Numbered from the stretch's first letter, positions 43,338 to 52,329 are shown. The stretch: 60,797 bases of DNA from Actinomycetes bacterium (GCA_023411615.1 JAEYOR010000029.1:1-60797), one strand, 5' to 3'. Notes: a model not told the origin generated them from the sequence alone. Numbers and translations are program-made.

Positions 43338-44468
43338 CTATGAATCCCAATTGCCAACGTCGGCGCGCACTTGCGCGTAGCGGACGAGGTTGCGGCCGCC
43401 GTCCTTCGCCTCATACAACAAGGCGTCCGCGACGCGCACACTCGTCTCCCACGACAATCCGGCCGACGCTGCGGCGAGCCCAGCCGAGAATGTCACCGTC
43501 GACTCGACTCCCGGCACGCCAAGACCGGCCTCGACCTCACGACGTGCCCTTTCGATGACGCTGACTGCGGCGGTCAGGGCCACGTCCTTCATCAGCACCA
43601 AGAACTCTTCTCCACCCCAACGCGACACCACCCCGCGCGGACCCACTTGGTTCTCAAGCACGCGGGCGACTTCGGCAAGGACCGCGTCGCCACGGACATG
43701 GCCCATGGTGTCATTGACCGCCTTGAAGCGATCGAGATCGACAATGGCGATTGCGTATGGCCTGTCGCGCGGAACGGCGGCAAGCGCCTCGACCATCCCG
43801 CGGCGATTGACGAGCTGGGTGAGAGTGTCCGTACGTGCCTGCAGCTGCGCGGAGCTGATCTGACTCTCGGCGCGACGGCGCTCTTTTGTGAAGTAGTAGT
43901 CGTTGAGCCACGCCGTCGAGGCGATGACGACCGTGGTGAGCGCCACATTGGCGATGAAGAAGCCCTTGACGACGGCGGGCGAAACCGCGATGTGGGCTTC
44001 GTAGAACCGCGAGTCAAGGAACGGCCATGCGACACCGGCCGACGAGGCCAGGGTGAGCCCGATGCGCCACCGCATCATCGCGGGGCCCATCGTCACAAAT
44101 GACACCGCTGACGCCATGAGCATGGGCAGCATGAAGCCCGCGCTTGCAGAGAGAAACCATGTCTGCAGGAGAAAACCCGCCAAGGGGACGATGAGCGCAG
44201 CGACCGCCGCAGCGTTGAGCGCCCCGCGCGCATGAGCCACAAAGCATACGAGCCACCCGATGACGATCCCCACGTGGGTGAGCGCGGCTGGCCATAACGT
44301 GCCGCCGGAGACCACAGCGAGCGCAATGATGAAGGGAATCGCGGAGCTGATTGCGAAGCCCAAGTAGTGGTTTTGGCCCATGACAAAACGCGCGGTCTGC
44401 CGATCTCGACCTTCTATGCCGATTCGGCTCAGCCACATGTAGGCGTCGCGCAGGATTGGGCTCGTCAT
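43338..44468 (-). CDS. Membrane GGDEF-domain protein lacking the I-site
   Basis: A 376-residue protein. Six membrane helices cover residues ~30-200, then a GGDEF domain (RTDTLTQLVNRRGMVEAL, IAIVDLDRFKAVNDTMGH, SRWGGEEFLVLM). The signature is GGEEF, which is catalytically competent in known enzymes. The RxxD inhibitory site is missing: GPRG occupies that position. So it may escape product inhibition, unlike the paralogue at 35462-36682. ATG 44468 has TACCTT 7 nt upstream. It is divergent from pta with 111 nt between. Confidence 0.88.
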   Translation of the reverse strand: MTSPILRDAYMWLSRIGIEGRDRQTARFVMGQNHYLGFAISSAIPFIIALAVVSGGTLWPAALTHVGIVIGWLVCFVAHARGALNAAAVAALIVPLAGFLLQTWFLSASAGFMLPMLMASAVSFVTMGPAMMRWRIGLTLASSAGVAWPFLDSRFYEAHIAVSPAVVKGFFIANVALTTVVIASTAWLNDYYFTKERRRAESQISSAQLQARTDTLTQLVNRRGMVEALAAVPRDRPYAIAIVDLDRFKAVNDTMGHVRGDAVLAEVARVLENQVGPRGVVSRWGGEEFLVLMKDVALTAAVSVIERARREVEAGLGVPGVESTVTFSAGLAAASAGLSWETSVRVADALLYEAKDGGRNLVRYAQVRADVGNWDS

Positions 44469-44579
44469 CGGGACAAAGGTAGGGGTACATCGCGGGGTAG
44501 CCAAGGGCCTGGGGACGATTTGAGTGGAAGGTCCCACATTGGGCCCATCGTCCTGACCCAAACATGAAACGATGGAGGG

Positions 44580-46643
44580 GTGGCTCGCAGCATCTACATC
44601 GCCTCAGTAGAGGGTGACACCGGCAAGTCCTCGATCGCCTTGGGCATCACCGCGCTCTTTGCGCGCACTGTTTCCAAGGTAGGCATCTTCCGCCCCGTCG
44701 CACGGGTTGCAGACGGTTCCGATTACGTCCTCCAACTGCTCCTCGGTCACGACGGCGTCGACCTCTCGTACGAAGAGTGTGTGGGAGCGACGTATGCCGA
44801 GGTTCACGCCGATCCCGAGGGCACGCTGTCGCGCATCGTCAACCGCTACCACGAGGTGGCGCGCAAGTGCGAGGCAGTTGTCATCGTCGGCACGGACTAC
44901 ACGGATGTGGCGGCGGCGACGGAGTTCGACTTCAACGCAAAGATCGCCGCGAACCTCGGCGCTCCCGTTGCACTTGTTGTCCGCGGGGTGGATCGCACTC
45001 CCGCCCAGATCGCCGAGATCATCGCTCAGGCCCGCGCGCAGATGGATGAGCATCACGCCAAAGTGGTGGCCGCCTTCGCCAACCGTTGCGACCCGAACGA
45101 GGTTGAAGCGGTCCGGGCTGCGTTGCCAGCAGACATTGGGGTTGCCGCGCTTCCCGAAGAAGCATTGCTTTATGCCCCCACGTTGCGCGCCCTGTCCGAT
45201 GCCATCCACGGCCAGATGATTGCTGGCGACGAGGCGCTGCTGTCACGCGAGGTCCGCTCGATCACAGTGGGTGCGATGAATCCCGAACACCTCGTCGATC
45301 GCCTCGAAGAGGGTGGCCTCGTCATCACCCCGGGTGATCGTGCCGACACCGTCCTTGCCGCACTCACGGCTCATTCCGCTGCAGGCTTCCCCGCCATTGC
45401 GGGCATTGTCGTCACGGGCGGGTTCCGTCCGCATCGCTCGATTCAGCGCCTCATTGACGGCATGAGTCCCACGCTGCCGATCATTGCGAGCGACATGGAC
45501 ACGTTTGACACGGCGAAGCGTTGTTGGGACACGCGCGGCCGTCTGTCCCGTGAGTCCGTGCTCAAGGTGGACACGGCGCTCAGCATGTTCGAACGCCACG
45601 TCGATGGCGCTGAACTGATGGACAAACTCAATGTCGCGGGAACCGATGTCATCACGCCGCTCATGTTTGAGTACACGCTTCTCGACCGCGCCCGTGCCAA
45701 CCGCCAGCACATCGTGTTGCCGGAAGGTGAGGATGACCGCATCTTGCGAGCCGCCGGAACCTTGCTCACCCGCGATGTGGTGGAGCTGACGATCCTGGGC
45801 GACCCGATCGCGATCCAAGCGCGTGCGGGTGAGCTCGGTATCTCCCTCGAGGGCGCACATCTCGTCTCGCCTCAAGACCCGGAGTACGTCGACCGCTTCG
45901 CGAACGAGCTGTACGAGATGCGCAAGCACAAGGGCATGACCGTCGACGGTGCTCGGGACCGTGTTGAGGACGTCAGTTACTTCGGCACGATGATGGTTCA
46001 GCTCGGCCTTGCCGACGGCATGGTGTCCGGGGCAACCCACACCACCGCTCACACGATCACGCCGTCCTTCCAGATCATCAAGACGACGCCCGGCGTCTCA
46101 ATCGTCTCGTCGGTGTTCTTCATGTGTCTGGCGGACCAGGTGCTCGTTTACGGCGACTGCGCCGTCAACCCGGACCCAACCGCTGAGCAGCTCGCTGACA
46201 TCGCGATTTCTTCTGCCGAGACGGCGACGATGTTTAACATCGAGCCGCGCGTCGCGATGCTCTCGTATTCGACGGGCGAATCGGGAAGCGGCTCCGACGT
46301 CGACAAGGTGCGCGAGGCCACGCGACTGGTGCGGGAGCGTCGGCCCGATCTTCTTGTTGACGGACCCATCCAGTACGACGCCGCCGTTGACCCCTCCGTT
46401 GCAAAGTCGAAGGCGCCCGACTCCTTGGTTGCCGGGCGCGCGACTGTGCTGATCTTCCCCGACCTCAACACGGGCAACAATACGTACAAGGCCGTGCAGC
46501 GCTCTGCTGGCGCGGTGGCCGTTGGCCCTGTGCTCCAAGGACTGCGCAAGCCAGTCAATGACCTGAGCCGTGGGGCGCTCGTGCAGGACATCGTCAACAC
46601 GGTCGCCATCACGGCGATCCAGGCACAACAACAGACCACGTAA
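44580..46643 (+). CDS. pta: Phosphate acetyltransferase
   Basis: A 687-residue long-form Pta. The N-terminal P-loop-like domain (SIYIASVEGDTGKSSIALG) and DRTGG domain (to residue ~330) are regulatory. The C-terminal PTA_PTB domain (RQHIVLPEGEDDRILRAA, SGATHTTAHTI, LSYSTGESGSGSDVDKV, QYDAAVDPSVAKSKAPDS, GRATVLIFPDLNTGNNTYK) interconverts acetyl-CoA and acetyl-phosphate. GTG 44580 is abutted by GGAGGG, too close for normal Shine-Dalgarno use; an AACGAT box 6 nt upstream fits leaderless initiation. Followed 17 nt later by ackA. Confidence 0.96.
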   Translation: MARSIYIASVEGDTGKSSIALGITALFARTVSKVGIFRPVARVADGSDYVLQLLLGHDGVDLSYEECVGATYAEVHADPEGTLSRIVNRYHEVARKCEAVVIVGTDYTDVAAATEFDFNAKIAANLGAPVALVVRGVDRTPAQIAEIIAQARAQMDEHHAKVVAAFANRCDPNEVEAVRAALPADIGVAALPEEALLYAPTLRALSDAIHGQMIAGDEALLSREVRSITVGAMNPEHLVDRLEEGGLVITPGDRADTVLAALTAHSAAGFPAIAGIVVTGGFRPHRSIQRLIDGMSPTLPIIASDMDTFDTAKRCWDTRGRLSRESVLKVDTALSMFERHVDGAELMDKLNVAGTDVITPLMFEYTLLDRARANRQHIVLPEGEDDRILRAAGTLLTRDVVELTILGDPIAIQARAGELGISLEGAHLVSPQDPEYVDRFANELYEMRKHKGMTVDGARDRVEDVSYFGTMMVQLGLADGMVSGATHTTAHTITPSFQIIKTTPGVSIVSSVFFMCLADQVLVYGDCAVNPDPTAEQLADIAISSAETATMFNIEPRVAMLSYSTGESGSGSDVDKVREATRLVRERRPDLLVDGPIQYDAAVDPSVAKSKAPDSLVAGRATVLIFPDLNTGNNTYKAVQRSAGAVAVGPVLQGLRKPVNDLSRGALVQDIVNTVAITAIQAQQQTT

Positions 46644-46660
46644 GTGGTGAAGGGAATCCC

Positions 46661-47797
46661 GTGGCTGTGAACTACCAGGGCATTGCTCTCGTGCTCAATT
46701 CCGGATCGAGCACGGTGAAGTACCAGGTGATCGATACATCGGTTGCGAAGCCCTTGGCCTCCGGGCTCGTGGATCGCGTGACCGACCATTCGGAAGCGAT
46801 CAAAGAAGTGATTGCGCGCTTGTCCGACCCAACGAGCGGCGTTGACCTCACCACGCTTACCGTGGTGGGCCACCGCGTGGTTCAAGGTGGCGACGAGTTC
46901 ACGGCCCCCACGATCATTGATGATGACGTCGAGCGTCGCATCGCACTCTTGTCGACCCTGGCGCCTTTGCACAATCCGGGTCACGTCGCGGGGATCAAGG
47001 GCGCGCGCGCGGCCTTCCCTCACCTGCCGCACGTCGCAATCTTTGACACGGCCTTCTTCCAGACGCTGTCTGAGGCGGCTTACACCTACGCGCTTGACCG
47101 AAACGTGGCGCGAGAGAACGGGATCCGCCGTTACGGCTTTCACGGCACGTCCTACGCGTACCTTGCTCACGAAGTACCCCGCGTCATGGGCAAGCGCGCC
47201 AATGAGATCAACATGATCGCGTTGCACCTCGGCAATGGCGCTTCCGCAACCGCCATTCGCGCGGGGCGCGCCATCGACACGTCCATGGGCCTCACCCCGC
47301 TCGAAGGCCTTGTCATGGGCACGCGGACGGGCAATATTGATCCGGCCGTGGTGTTCCACCTTGGCCGCGCCGCCGGCATGACGCTCGACGAGATTGATCA
47401 CCTCTTCAACCGCCAGTCGGGAATGCTCGGCCTCACCGGCTACTCGGACCTGCGTGACGTCGAGCAGGCCGCTGCCGAAGGCTCGCACGACGCCCAACTC
47501 GGTTTGGAGATTTACTGCCGCCGGATCAGGGGTTATGTGGGTCAGTACTACGCCCAACTTGGCCACCTTGACGCAATCGTGTTCACCGCTGGCGTGGGAG
47601 AGAACTCCGATGTGGTGCGGTTGCAGTCTCTTGTGGGTCTGGACGAGCTTGGCATCATCGTCGACCCCGAGCGCAATGCGGGACGCAAAAAGGAAGCGAC
47701 CCTCGTGAGCGCTGACGAATCCCGCGTTGAGGTGTGGGTGGTGCCGACAGACGAAGAACGCGAGATCGCTCTTCAGTCCATCGCGGCGGTGTCCTGA
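46661..47797 (+). CDS. ackA: Acetate kinase
   Basis: A 378-residue ASKHA-fold kinase: acetyl-phosphate plus ADP to acetate plus ATP. Motifs: ALVLNSGSSTVKYQVID, VVGHRVVQGGDEF (substrate Arg), FDTAFFQTL (catalytic Asp), RYGFHGTSY (His), LHLGNGASATAI, DTSMGLTPLEGLVMGTRTG, DPAV and FTAGVGENSDVVR. GTG 46661 follows GAAGGGA. It forms an operon with pta and supplies the ATP-yielding step for phosphoketolase flux. Confidence 0.97.
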   Translation: MAVNYQGIALVLNSGSSTVKYQVIDTSVAKPLASGLVDRVTDHSEAIKEVIARLSDPTSGVDLTTLTVVGHRVVQGGDEFTAPTIIDDDVERRIALLSTLAPLHNPGHVAGIKGARAAFPHLPHVAIFDTAFFQTLSEAAYTYALDRNVARENGIRRYGFHGTSYAYLAHEVPRVMGKRANEINMIALHLGNGASATAIRAGRAIDTSMGLTPLEGLVMGTRTGNIDPAVVFHLGRAAGMTLDEIDHLFNRQSGMLGLTGYSDLRDVEQAAAEGSHDAQLGLEIYCRRIRGYVGQYYAQLGHLDAIVFTAGVGENSDVVRLQSLVGLDELGIIVDPERNAGRKKEATLVSADESRVEVWVVPTDEEREIALQSIAAVS

Positions 47798-48067
47798 CGG
47801 TCACGCGCCCGTGGCTCACGGTGTGACCGCGCTCACGGTCGACACGAGCCCTGCCCCCCACTCTGGGGCGACGAGGTCGAAAGTGATCCTGTCCCAACGG
47901 GAGCACGACTGCACGGTGCCGCGACACGCCCACTGTGCGATGTGTCACAGCCGAGCGTCTTAGTCTCACACCGCCCCAGACCGCGTCGATCATGACAACG
48001 GATGGGCACAGTGGCGCCAGGAAGGCGTCATGCCATCCGACGGCGCGAGGGACCGCGGGAGGACATC
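47798..48067 (+). promoter_or_regulatory. Intergenic region between ackA and the first phosphoketolase-like gene
   Basis: 270 nt without a gene. It holds a weak hairpin GCCCC/GGGGC (47853-47869) with no U-tract, a direct repeat GCTCACGGT, a CRP-like site at 47934-47949 and a TAGTCT box at 47961-47966. The same TAGTCT word precedes the second phosphoketolase-like gene (48823-48828). Confidence 0.4.
47934..47949 (+). promoter_or_regulatory. CRP/GlxR-like site
   Basis: TGTGC-GATGTG-TCACA matches the TGTGA-N6-TCACA consensus with one mismatch. It lies 11 bp before a TAGTCT -10 candidate. GlxR, a CRP-type regulator, controls acetate genes in corynebacteria. Confidence 0.4.
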
Positions 48068-48811
48068 ATGGCGACGACGTCTGGATGGGTGGCACACGCT
48101 TCACGAGAGCCAAGTGGAATGCTTGTCACGGCACTGCACGACTGGATAGGCGATTCCGTGCGTCTCACCGCAATGACGGAAGCCACCTGCCCCGTGCTGA
48201 CCGATCCGGTGTTTGCCGGCATCGTCGGACATGTCGACCGTGCGCTGCACAAGCGTCGGCAAGTGGCAACATTTCTCACGTCTCGTGCTTGTCACCTCTT
48301 GCCGACGATGGGTCACGGCTTGCGCCCGATGAGTCAGTTGGTGACAACAGGCGACGGCGGCCCAGAGGACCTGCAGGTAGAACACACCGGCTCGGCATCG
48401 CCGCTTGCCGAGGCACTTGCCCGCGCGTCAAGTGCCGAGCGTTCCGCACTCGTACCGATCTTCACCGAGCACCAGTTCATGGACTCGGACATGTTCCACC
48501 TGCACACGTCACGCCTGCTCAACGCCCGCTATTCGGGAGTCGTCATCCCGTTCATGATCGTTGAAGGCGTGGAAAGTCAGCGCGACACCGAGGATCGTGA
48601 AGACGTGGTCCGTGCTGCGGGGTACACGAGCTACACCTTCGAATGCTCTCTCGAACACTTCACGCCCGACGATCACGTGCGTTTCGCCTTGCTCATGGAG
48701 GACGTGCTCGACGAGATCGTGCAGATCAAGTCCGACGCCGACGATCTCCACATGACGATCGAGCCGCTGTGGCCCATGGTGGAGATCCGCGCGGTTGCCG
48801 CGCCACGCTGA
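48068..48811 (+). CDS. Phosphoketolase N-domain-like protein 1 (no catalytic ligands)
   Basis: A 247-residue soluble protein, paralogue of the next gene and similar to residues ~21-295 of the phosphoketolase at 52451. Matching landmarks in order: SGWVAHAS (XFP LWWRATN), HVDRALHKRR (HLNRMISARQ), LHTSRLLNARYSGVVIPF (WHSNKFINPATDGVVLPI), HVRFALLMEDVLDEIVQIK (HRRFAELLDTVMDEIAAIK; 11 of 20 identical with one more residue), PLWPMVEIR (PMWPMIVMR). The GDGEAETG metal/TPP motif is replaced by FTEHQFMD and HLNGYKI by IVEGVES, and ~30-40 residues are missing. It cannot bind TPP in the normal way. ATG 48068 follows GGGAGGA. Confidence 0.8.
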   Translation: MATTSGWVAHASREPSGMLVTALHDWIGDSVRLTAMTEATCPVLTDPVFAGIVGHVDRALHKRRQVATFLTSRACHLLPTMGHGLRPMSQLVTTGDGGPEDLQVEHTGSASPLAEALARASSAERSALVPIFTEHQFMDSDMFHLHTSRLLNARYSGVVIPFMIVEGVESQRDTEDREDVVRAAGYTSYTFECSLEHFTPDDHVRFALLMEDVLDEIVQIKSDADDLHMTIEPLWPMVEIRAVAAPR

Positions 48812-48914
48812 CACGGCCGGGTTAGTCTTGACGAGATAGGACGCCGCACCTGGTTGTTGGTCGACAAGACAAACCGGGTGTGGACAAAGCGCGAGGCAAA
48901 CTGAGGGTGAAACT

Positions 48915-49706
48915 GTGACGTCGACGATCTCGAGTTGGGTCGCACATGCGAACCGCGAACCGAGTTCTGCCTTGCTTGCCGGGATGAACGACTGGTGGCA
49001 CCAGATTCCAATCGGCAATGACCCATTGCGCGCGTGCCCCTGGCTGACGTCGTCTTTCCACCGCTTGCTGCTCGTGCACATCGACCGCGCTGCGCATAAG
49101 CGCCGCCATGTCCCCCAGTATGTGTGCGCAACCGACTGCACCCTCGATGACCACGGGCCCAGCCCCATTGCCACCCTGCTTCACGACGATGCGTACGGAC
49201 CGGCACCCATCACCATCCAGCACTCGGTGGAGCGCACGGCACTCGGTGAAGCGATCAGCCTCGTCAAGGGACGCGACGCGGCACTGACAGTTGCAGTGAT
49301 CGAGGAATCGGACTTCGAGAATGCGAATGACTTCGACGTTCATCGCAGCGCCCTCGTCTCCCCCCAGCGCGATGGCGTCGCCGTACCGATCATTCACGTC
49401 GCCGCTACAGGGCCAGAGTCTCTCGACCACGAGATCGGTCGCGAGGACCTCTTGCGCGCCGCGGGCTGGGCGACGTACCTCATTGACGTCAAGGATGGCG
49501 AGGACCCGCTGCACCTGCACGCACGTTTGGCCGCATGCATGGAGGACGTCTTCGACGAGGTCGCTCAGATCAAGGCCGACGCCGCGGCCCGGGTGCTCAT
49601 GAGCGAGCCGCTGTGGCCCGCGGTTGTCTTCCGGACCACGCCCGCATGGCGCGATGAGCATTCGTACGGCACGGGCGCGCTCGGCACCATCGCGTCGTCG
49701 CGCTAG
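48915..49706 (+). CDS. Phosphoketolase N-domain-like protein 2 (no catalytic ligands)
   Basis: A 263-residue paralogue of the preceding gene. It shares SWVAHANREPS, HIDRAAHKRRHV, RAAGWATY, CMEDVFDEVAQIKADA and EPLWPAVVFR. Against the downstream phosphoketolase, the distance from HIDR (55) to HRSA (143) to LWP (233) is 88 and 90 residues, versus 118 and 96 for HLNR, HSNK and MWP. HGPSPIATLLHDD (80-92) resembles the XFP GHGGPG segment. GDG is replaced by EES, and HLNGYKI by HVAATGP, so Mg-TPP ligands are lost. GTG 48915 follows GAGGG. Its TAG shares CTAG with the convergent amidotransferase stop. Automatic annotation sometimes calls short XFP-N proteins xylulose-5-P 3-epimerase; I cannot confirm that here. 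Confidence 0.8.
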   Translation: MTSTISSWVAHANREPSSALLAGMNDWWHQIPIGNDPLRACPWLTSSFHRLLLVHIDRAAHKRRHVPQYVCATDCTLDDHGPSPIATLLHDDAYGPAPITIQHSVERTALGEAISLVKGRDAALTVAVIEESDFENANDFDVHRSALVSPQRDGVAVPIIHVAATGPESLDHEIGREDLLRAAGWATYLIDVKDGEDPLHLHARLAACMEDVFDEVAQIKADAAARVLMSEPLWPAVVFRTTPAWRDEHSYGTGALGTIASSR

Positions 49707-50407
49707 TTTGCAGGCCTGGGACTCAAACCCACCCGCTCCAACCATCGACGCAGGCCCGTGAGGCCCGCGACCACCGATGCGTCTGCCCATGTGCGCGCCT
49801 GTGACCTCACCTCGTCGATGTCGATACCCCAGCGGGTGAGATCTCCCGTGTGCCCAATGAGCCAGCGTTCGATCATCTCGGGATCAGCTTCCGGGTGGCA
49901 CTGAAATCCCACGCTGCGTCCTCGTTCAAAGATCTGATGGCGGGTAGCAGCCGTGCTTGCGACGGTGACATGCGCGCCGTCGGGCAATTCCACCTCATCT
50001 GCATGCCAATGGAGAACCGGTGCCGATGCGAGCTCACGCCACGGGCTTTCGCTAGCGGCAGTATTTGGTGTCAGGGGCGCCCATCCCACCTCACGCGTGC
50101 CACGGCGCACGCGTCCGCCGGTCACCTGGGCCAGCATCTGTGCACCAAGGCAAATCGTCAGCGTTGGCGCGTCAGCCGCGACGCGCGAGGCAAGCACCGC
50201 TCTCACCGATCCAAGCACCGGATACCGGACGTCATCGTCGGCATCGATCGGTGCGCCGAGCACCACGGCGAGGTCGGCGTCGGCCGCCGGTGAAACGTCG
50301 TCCACGCCCGCATCGAGGTAACGGACGTCAAAGCCGTGCGCGACGAGCTCCGCCTCCCATACGCCGAGGTCTTCGAAGGCGACAAAGCGCACCACATCGC
50401 ATCGCAT
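49703..50407 (-). CDS. Class I glutamine amidotransferase-like protein
   Basis: A 234-residue stand-alone amidotransferase domain of the GMP-synthase/YfeJ-like type. The nucleophile elbow is LTICLGAQMLAQVTGG (Cys) and the His-Glu pair is VGFQCHPEADPE. No synthetase domain is attached, so it may act on small glutamyl compounds or be a peptidase. ATG 50407 has TAATCT 6 nt upstream. It is divergent from the ABC-F gene (65 nt between starts) and converges on the second phosphoketolase-like gene. Confidence 0.87.
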   Translation of the reverse strand: MRCDVVRFVAFEDLGVWEAELVAHGFDVRYLDAGVDDVSPAADADLAVVLGAPIDADDDVRYPVLGSVRAVLASRVAADAPTLTICLGAQMLAQVTGGRVRRGTREVGWAPLTPNTAASESPWRELASAPVLHWHADEVELPDGAHVTVASTAATRHQIFERGRSVGFQCHPEADPEMIERWLIGHTGDLTRWGIDIDEVRSQARTWADASVVAGLTGLRRWLERVGLSPRPAN

Positions 50408-50413
50408 GGTGTC

Positions 50414-50419
50414 AGATTA
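50414..50419 (-). promoter_or_regulatory. -10 box (TAATCT) of a leaderless transcript
   Basis: TAATCT, 6 nt, ATG at 50407. Confidence 0.6.
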
Positions 50420-50460
50420 CGGCCGTCGTGCCTGCGCACGCGGCTGGTCGCTCGCGCCCG

Positions 50461-50466
50461 TACCCT
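50461..50466 (+). promoter_or_regulatory. -10 box (TACCCT) of a leaderless transcript
   Basis: TACCCT, 6 nt, GTG at 50473. It forms a compact divergent promoter pair with the amidotransferase box. Confidence 0.6.
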
Positions 50467-50472
50467 TGTGAC

Positions 50473-52296
50473 GTGGCACATCTGATCGGCGCGGAGGGCA
50501 TTGGCGTCGACTTTGGCACCGGGGCTGTGCTCGCGGACGTGACGATTGGCCTCGAAGATGGCGATCGCATTGGCGTGGTAGGCGCCAATGGCGCGGGCAA
50601 GTCCACTCTCATCTCTGTTCTCGCCGGGCTCGAGTCCCCGCACTCCGGTCGGGTGACGCGCGCCCGCGCCGTGCGGGTGGGCATTGTCGATCAGTCCGAC
50701 GCTGTTGTTGCGGGCCAGACGGTGCTCGCCGCGATCGTGGGCGACGCAGACACGCATGAGTGGGCGGGTGACGCGCGTGTGCGGGACATCATGTCGGGAC
50801 TCGTGCCCGATCTCGACGGCGATTCGCCCGTTGACGCGTTATCTGGTGGACAACGTCGCCGCGTCGCGCTCGCTCGCGCCCTCGTGGGTGATGACGACGT
50901 CCTCGTCCTCGACGAGCCAACAAACCACCTTGACGTGGACGGAGTCGCGTGGCTCGCAGCACACCTCAAGCGCCGCTGGGCTGCATCGAAGGGCGCACTC
51001 GTGGTGGTGACGCACGACCGTTGGTTCCTCGACGAGGTCACCTCCCGGACGTGGGAGGTGGTCAACGCGGGCGTCGAGCAATACGAGGGCGGATACGCCG
51101 CATACATCCTCCAACGGGTCGAGCGTCAGCGCATCGCGGCCGCAACCGAATCCAAGCGGCAGAACCTCTTGCGCAAGGAACTCGCGTGGCTCCGTCGCGG
51201 CGCGCCTGCACGCACGTCCAAGCCCAAGTTTCGCATCGAGGCAGCCAATGCCTTGATTGCCGATGTTCCCGAGATTCGCGATCCGGTCAGCCTGCAGAGG
51301 ATGGCGGCAAGCAGGCTCGGTCGCGAGGTGGTGTCGATCAGGAACGCCCACGTCGCGTATCCGCTTCCCGACGGGGGCACGCGGCCGGTGCTCGACAACG
51401 TCACGTGGCTCATCGGGCCGGGAGAGCGCACCGGCATCCTCGGCGCAAATGGCGCTGGGAAGTCCACTCTGCTCAAGCTCATCACCGGCGAGGTGGAGCC
51501 CACGCGGGGCTTCGTCAAGAGGGGTCTCACCGTCAAGGTGGCGGCGTTGTCGCAGCACCTCGCAGAGCTCGATGAGTGGGCCGACCAACGTGTCGCGTCC
51601 GTCTTGCGCCAATTCAGCGCGATCGAGCTCGCGGACGGTTCAGAGATGACGCCCGGCCAGCTCCTTGAGCGAGTGGGTTTTGACAATGCGCAGTTGAAGA
51701 CCCCGGTTGGGCGCTTGTCCGGAGGGCAGCGTCGGCGGTTGCAACTTCTTGTTGTCCTCCTCAGTCAGCCAAACGTTCTTGTTCTCGATGAGCCCACAAA
51801 CGACCTCGACACCGACATGCTGGCGGCGCTCGAGGATCTGCTCGACTCGTGGCCGGGGACGCTCATCGTGGTGAGTCACGATCGCTACCTCATGGAGCGC
51901 GTCACCGATCAGCAATATGCCGTCATCGACGGTGGTCTGCGTCACCTGCCGGGCGGTATCGACGAGTACATCAACCTCGCGAGCGAGCGCAATCGTGCGA
52001 CCGGCGGGGTTGGCACTTTTGGCCCCTCTACTTCCGACTCACCTGCGGTGACCGAGGTGGCCGTTGGTGTGCAGTCGGGGGCCGAGCGTCGGACGCTTGA
52101 GAAGGAACTCGCCGCAGCCGAGCGGCGGATGGCAAAGATCGCTGAACTCATCGCCGGCATCCACCACAAGATGGCAACGCATGACCCGAGCGACTTTGCC
52201 GGGCTTGGCGCACTCAATGACACCATTCACGAACTCCAGGCCGAGAACGCCCAACTGGAAGAGCGCTGGCTCGAGTTGAGCGAGAAGCTTCAATAG
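50473..52296 (+). CDS. ABC-F family ATPase (Uup-like)
   Basis: A 607-residue soluble protein with two ABC domains and no membrane part. Walker A: GANGAGKSTLIS and GANGAGKSTLLK. Signatures: LSGGQRRRVALARAL and LSGGQRRRLQLLVVL. Walker B: VLVLDEPTNHLDVDG and VLVLDEPTNDLDTDM. The inter-domain linker (ERQRIAAATESKRQNLLRKE...) is basic and helical, and residues ~545-607 form a coiled coil, as in Uup. ABC-F proteins bind ribosomes or DNA junctions; some confer antibiotic resistance, but this one looks like a housekeeping member. GTG 50473 is leaderless. Confidence 0.92.
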   Translation: MAHLIGAEGIGVDFGTGAVLADVTIGLEDGDRIGVVGANGAGKSTLISVLAGLESPHSGRVTRARAVRVGIVDQSDAVVAGQTVLAAIVGDADTHEWAGDARVRDIMSGLVPDLDGDSPVDALSGGQRRRVALARALVGDDDVLVLDEPTNHLDVDGVAWLAAHLKRRWAASKGALVVVTHDRWFLDEVTSRTWEVVNAGVEQYEGGYAAYILQRVERQRIAAATESKRQNLLRKELAWLRRGAPARTSKPKFRIEAANALIADVPEIRDPVSLQRMAASRLGREVVSIRNAHVAYPLPDGGTRPVLDNVTWLIGPGERTGILGANGAGKSTLLKLITGEVEPTRGFVKRGLTVKVAALSQHLAELDEWADQRVASVLRQFSAIELADGSEMTPGQLLERVGFDNAQLKTPVGRLSGGQRRRLQLLVVLLSQPNVLVLDEPTNDLDTDMLAALEDLLDSWPGTLIVVSHDRYLMERVTDQQYAVIDGGLRHLPGGIDEYINLASERNRATGGVGTFGPSTSDSPAVTEVAVGVQSGAERRTLEKELAAAERRMAKIAELIAGIHHKMATHDPSDFAGLGALNDTIHELQAENAQLEERWLELSEKLQ

Positions 52297-52329
52297 CGTC
52301 GGCCCTTCCGGAGGCCGCCAGGCCGACGC
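52296..52329 (+). terminator. Hairpin after the ABC-F gene
   Basis: GCGTCGGCC (52296-52304) pairs with GGCCGACGC (52321-52329), a 9-bp stem that begins at the last base of the stop codon. No U-tract follows. A second GGCCGACGC (52333-52341) offers an alternative 3' arm. Confidence 0.5.

Noticed and set aside
46148..47566. 472-codon minus-strand open frame opposite pta and ackA
   Set aside because: Spans the junction of two confident plus-strand genes; translation lacks motifs.
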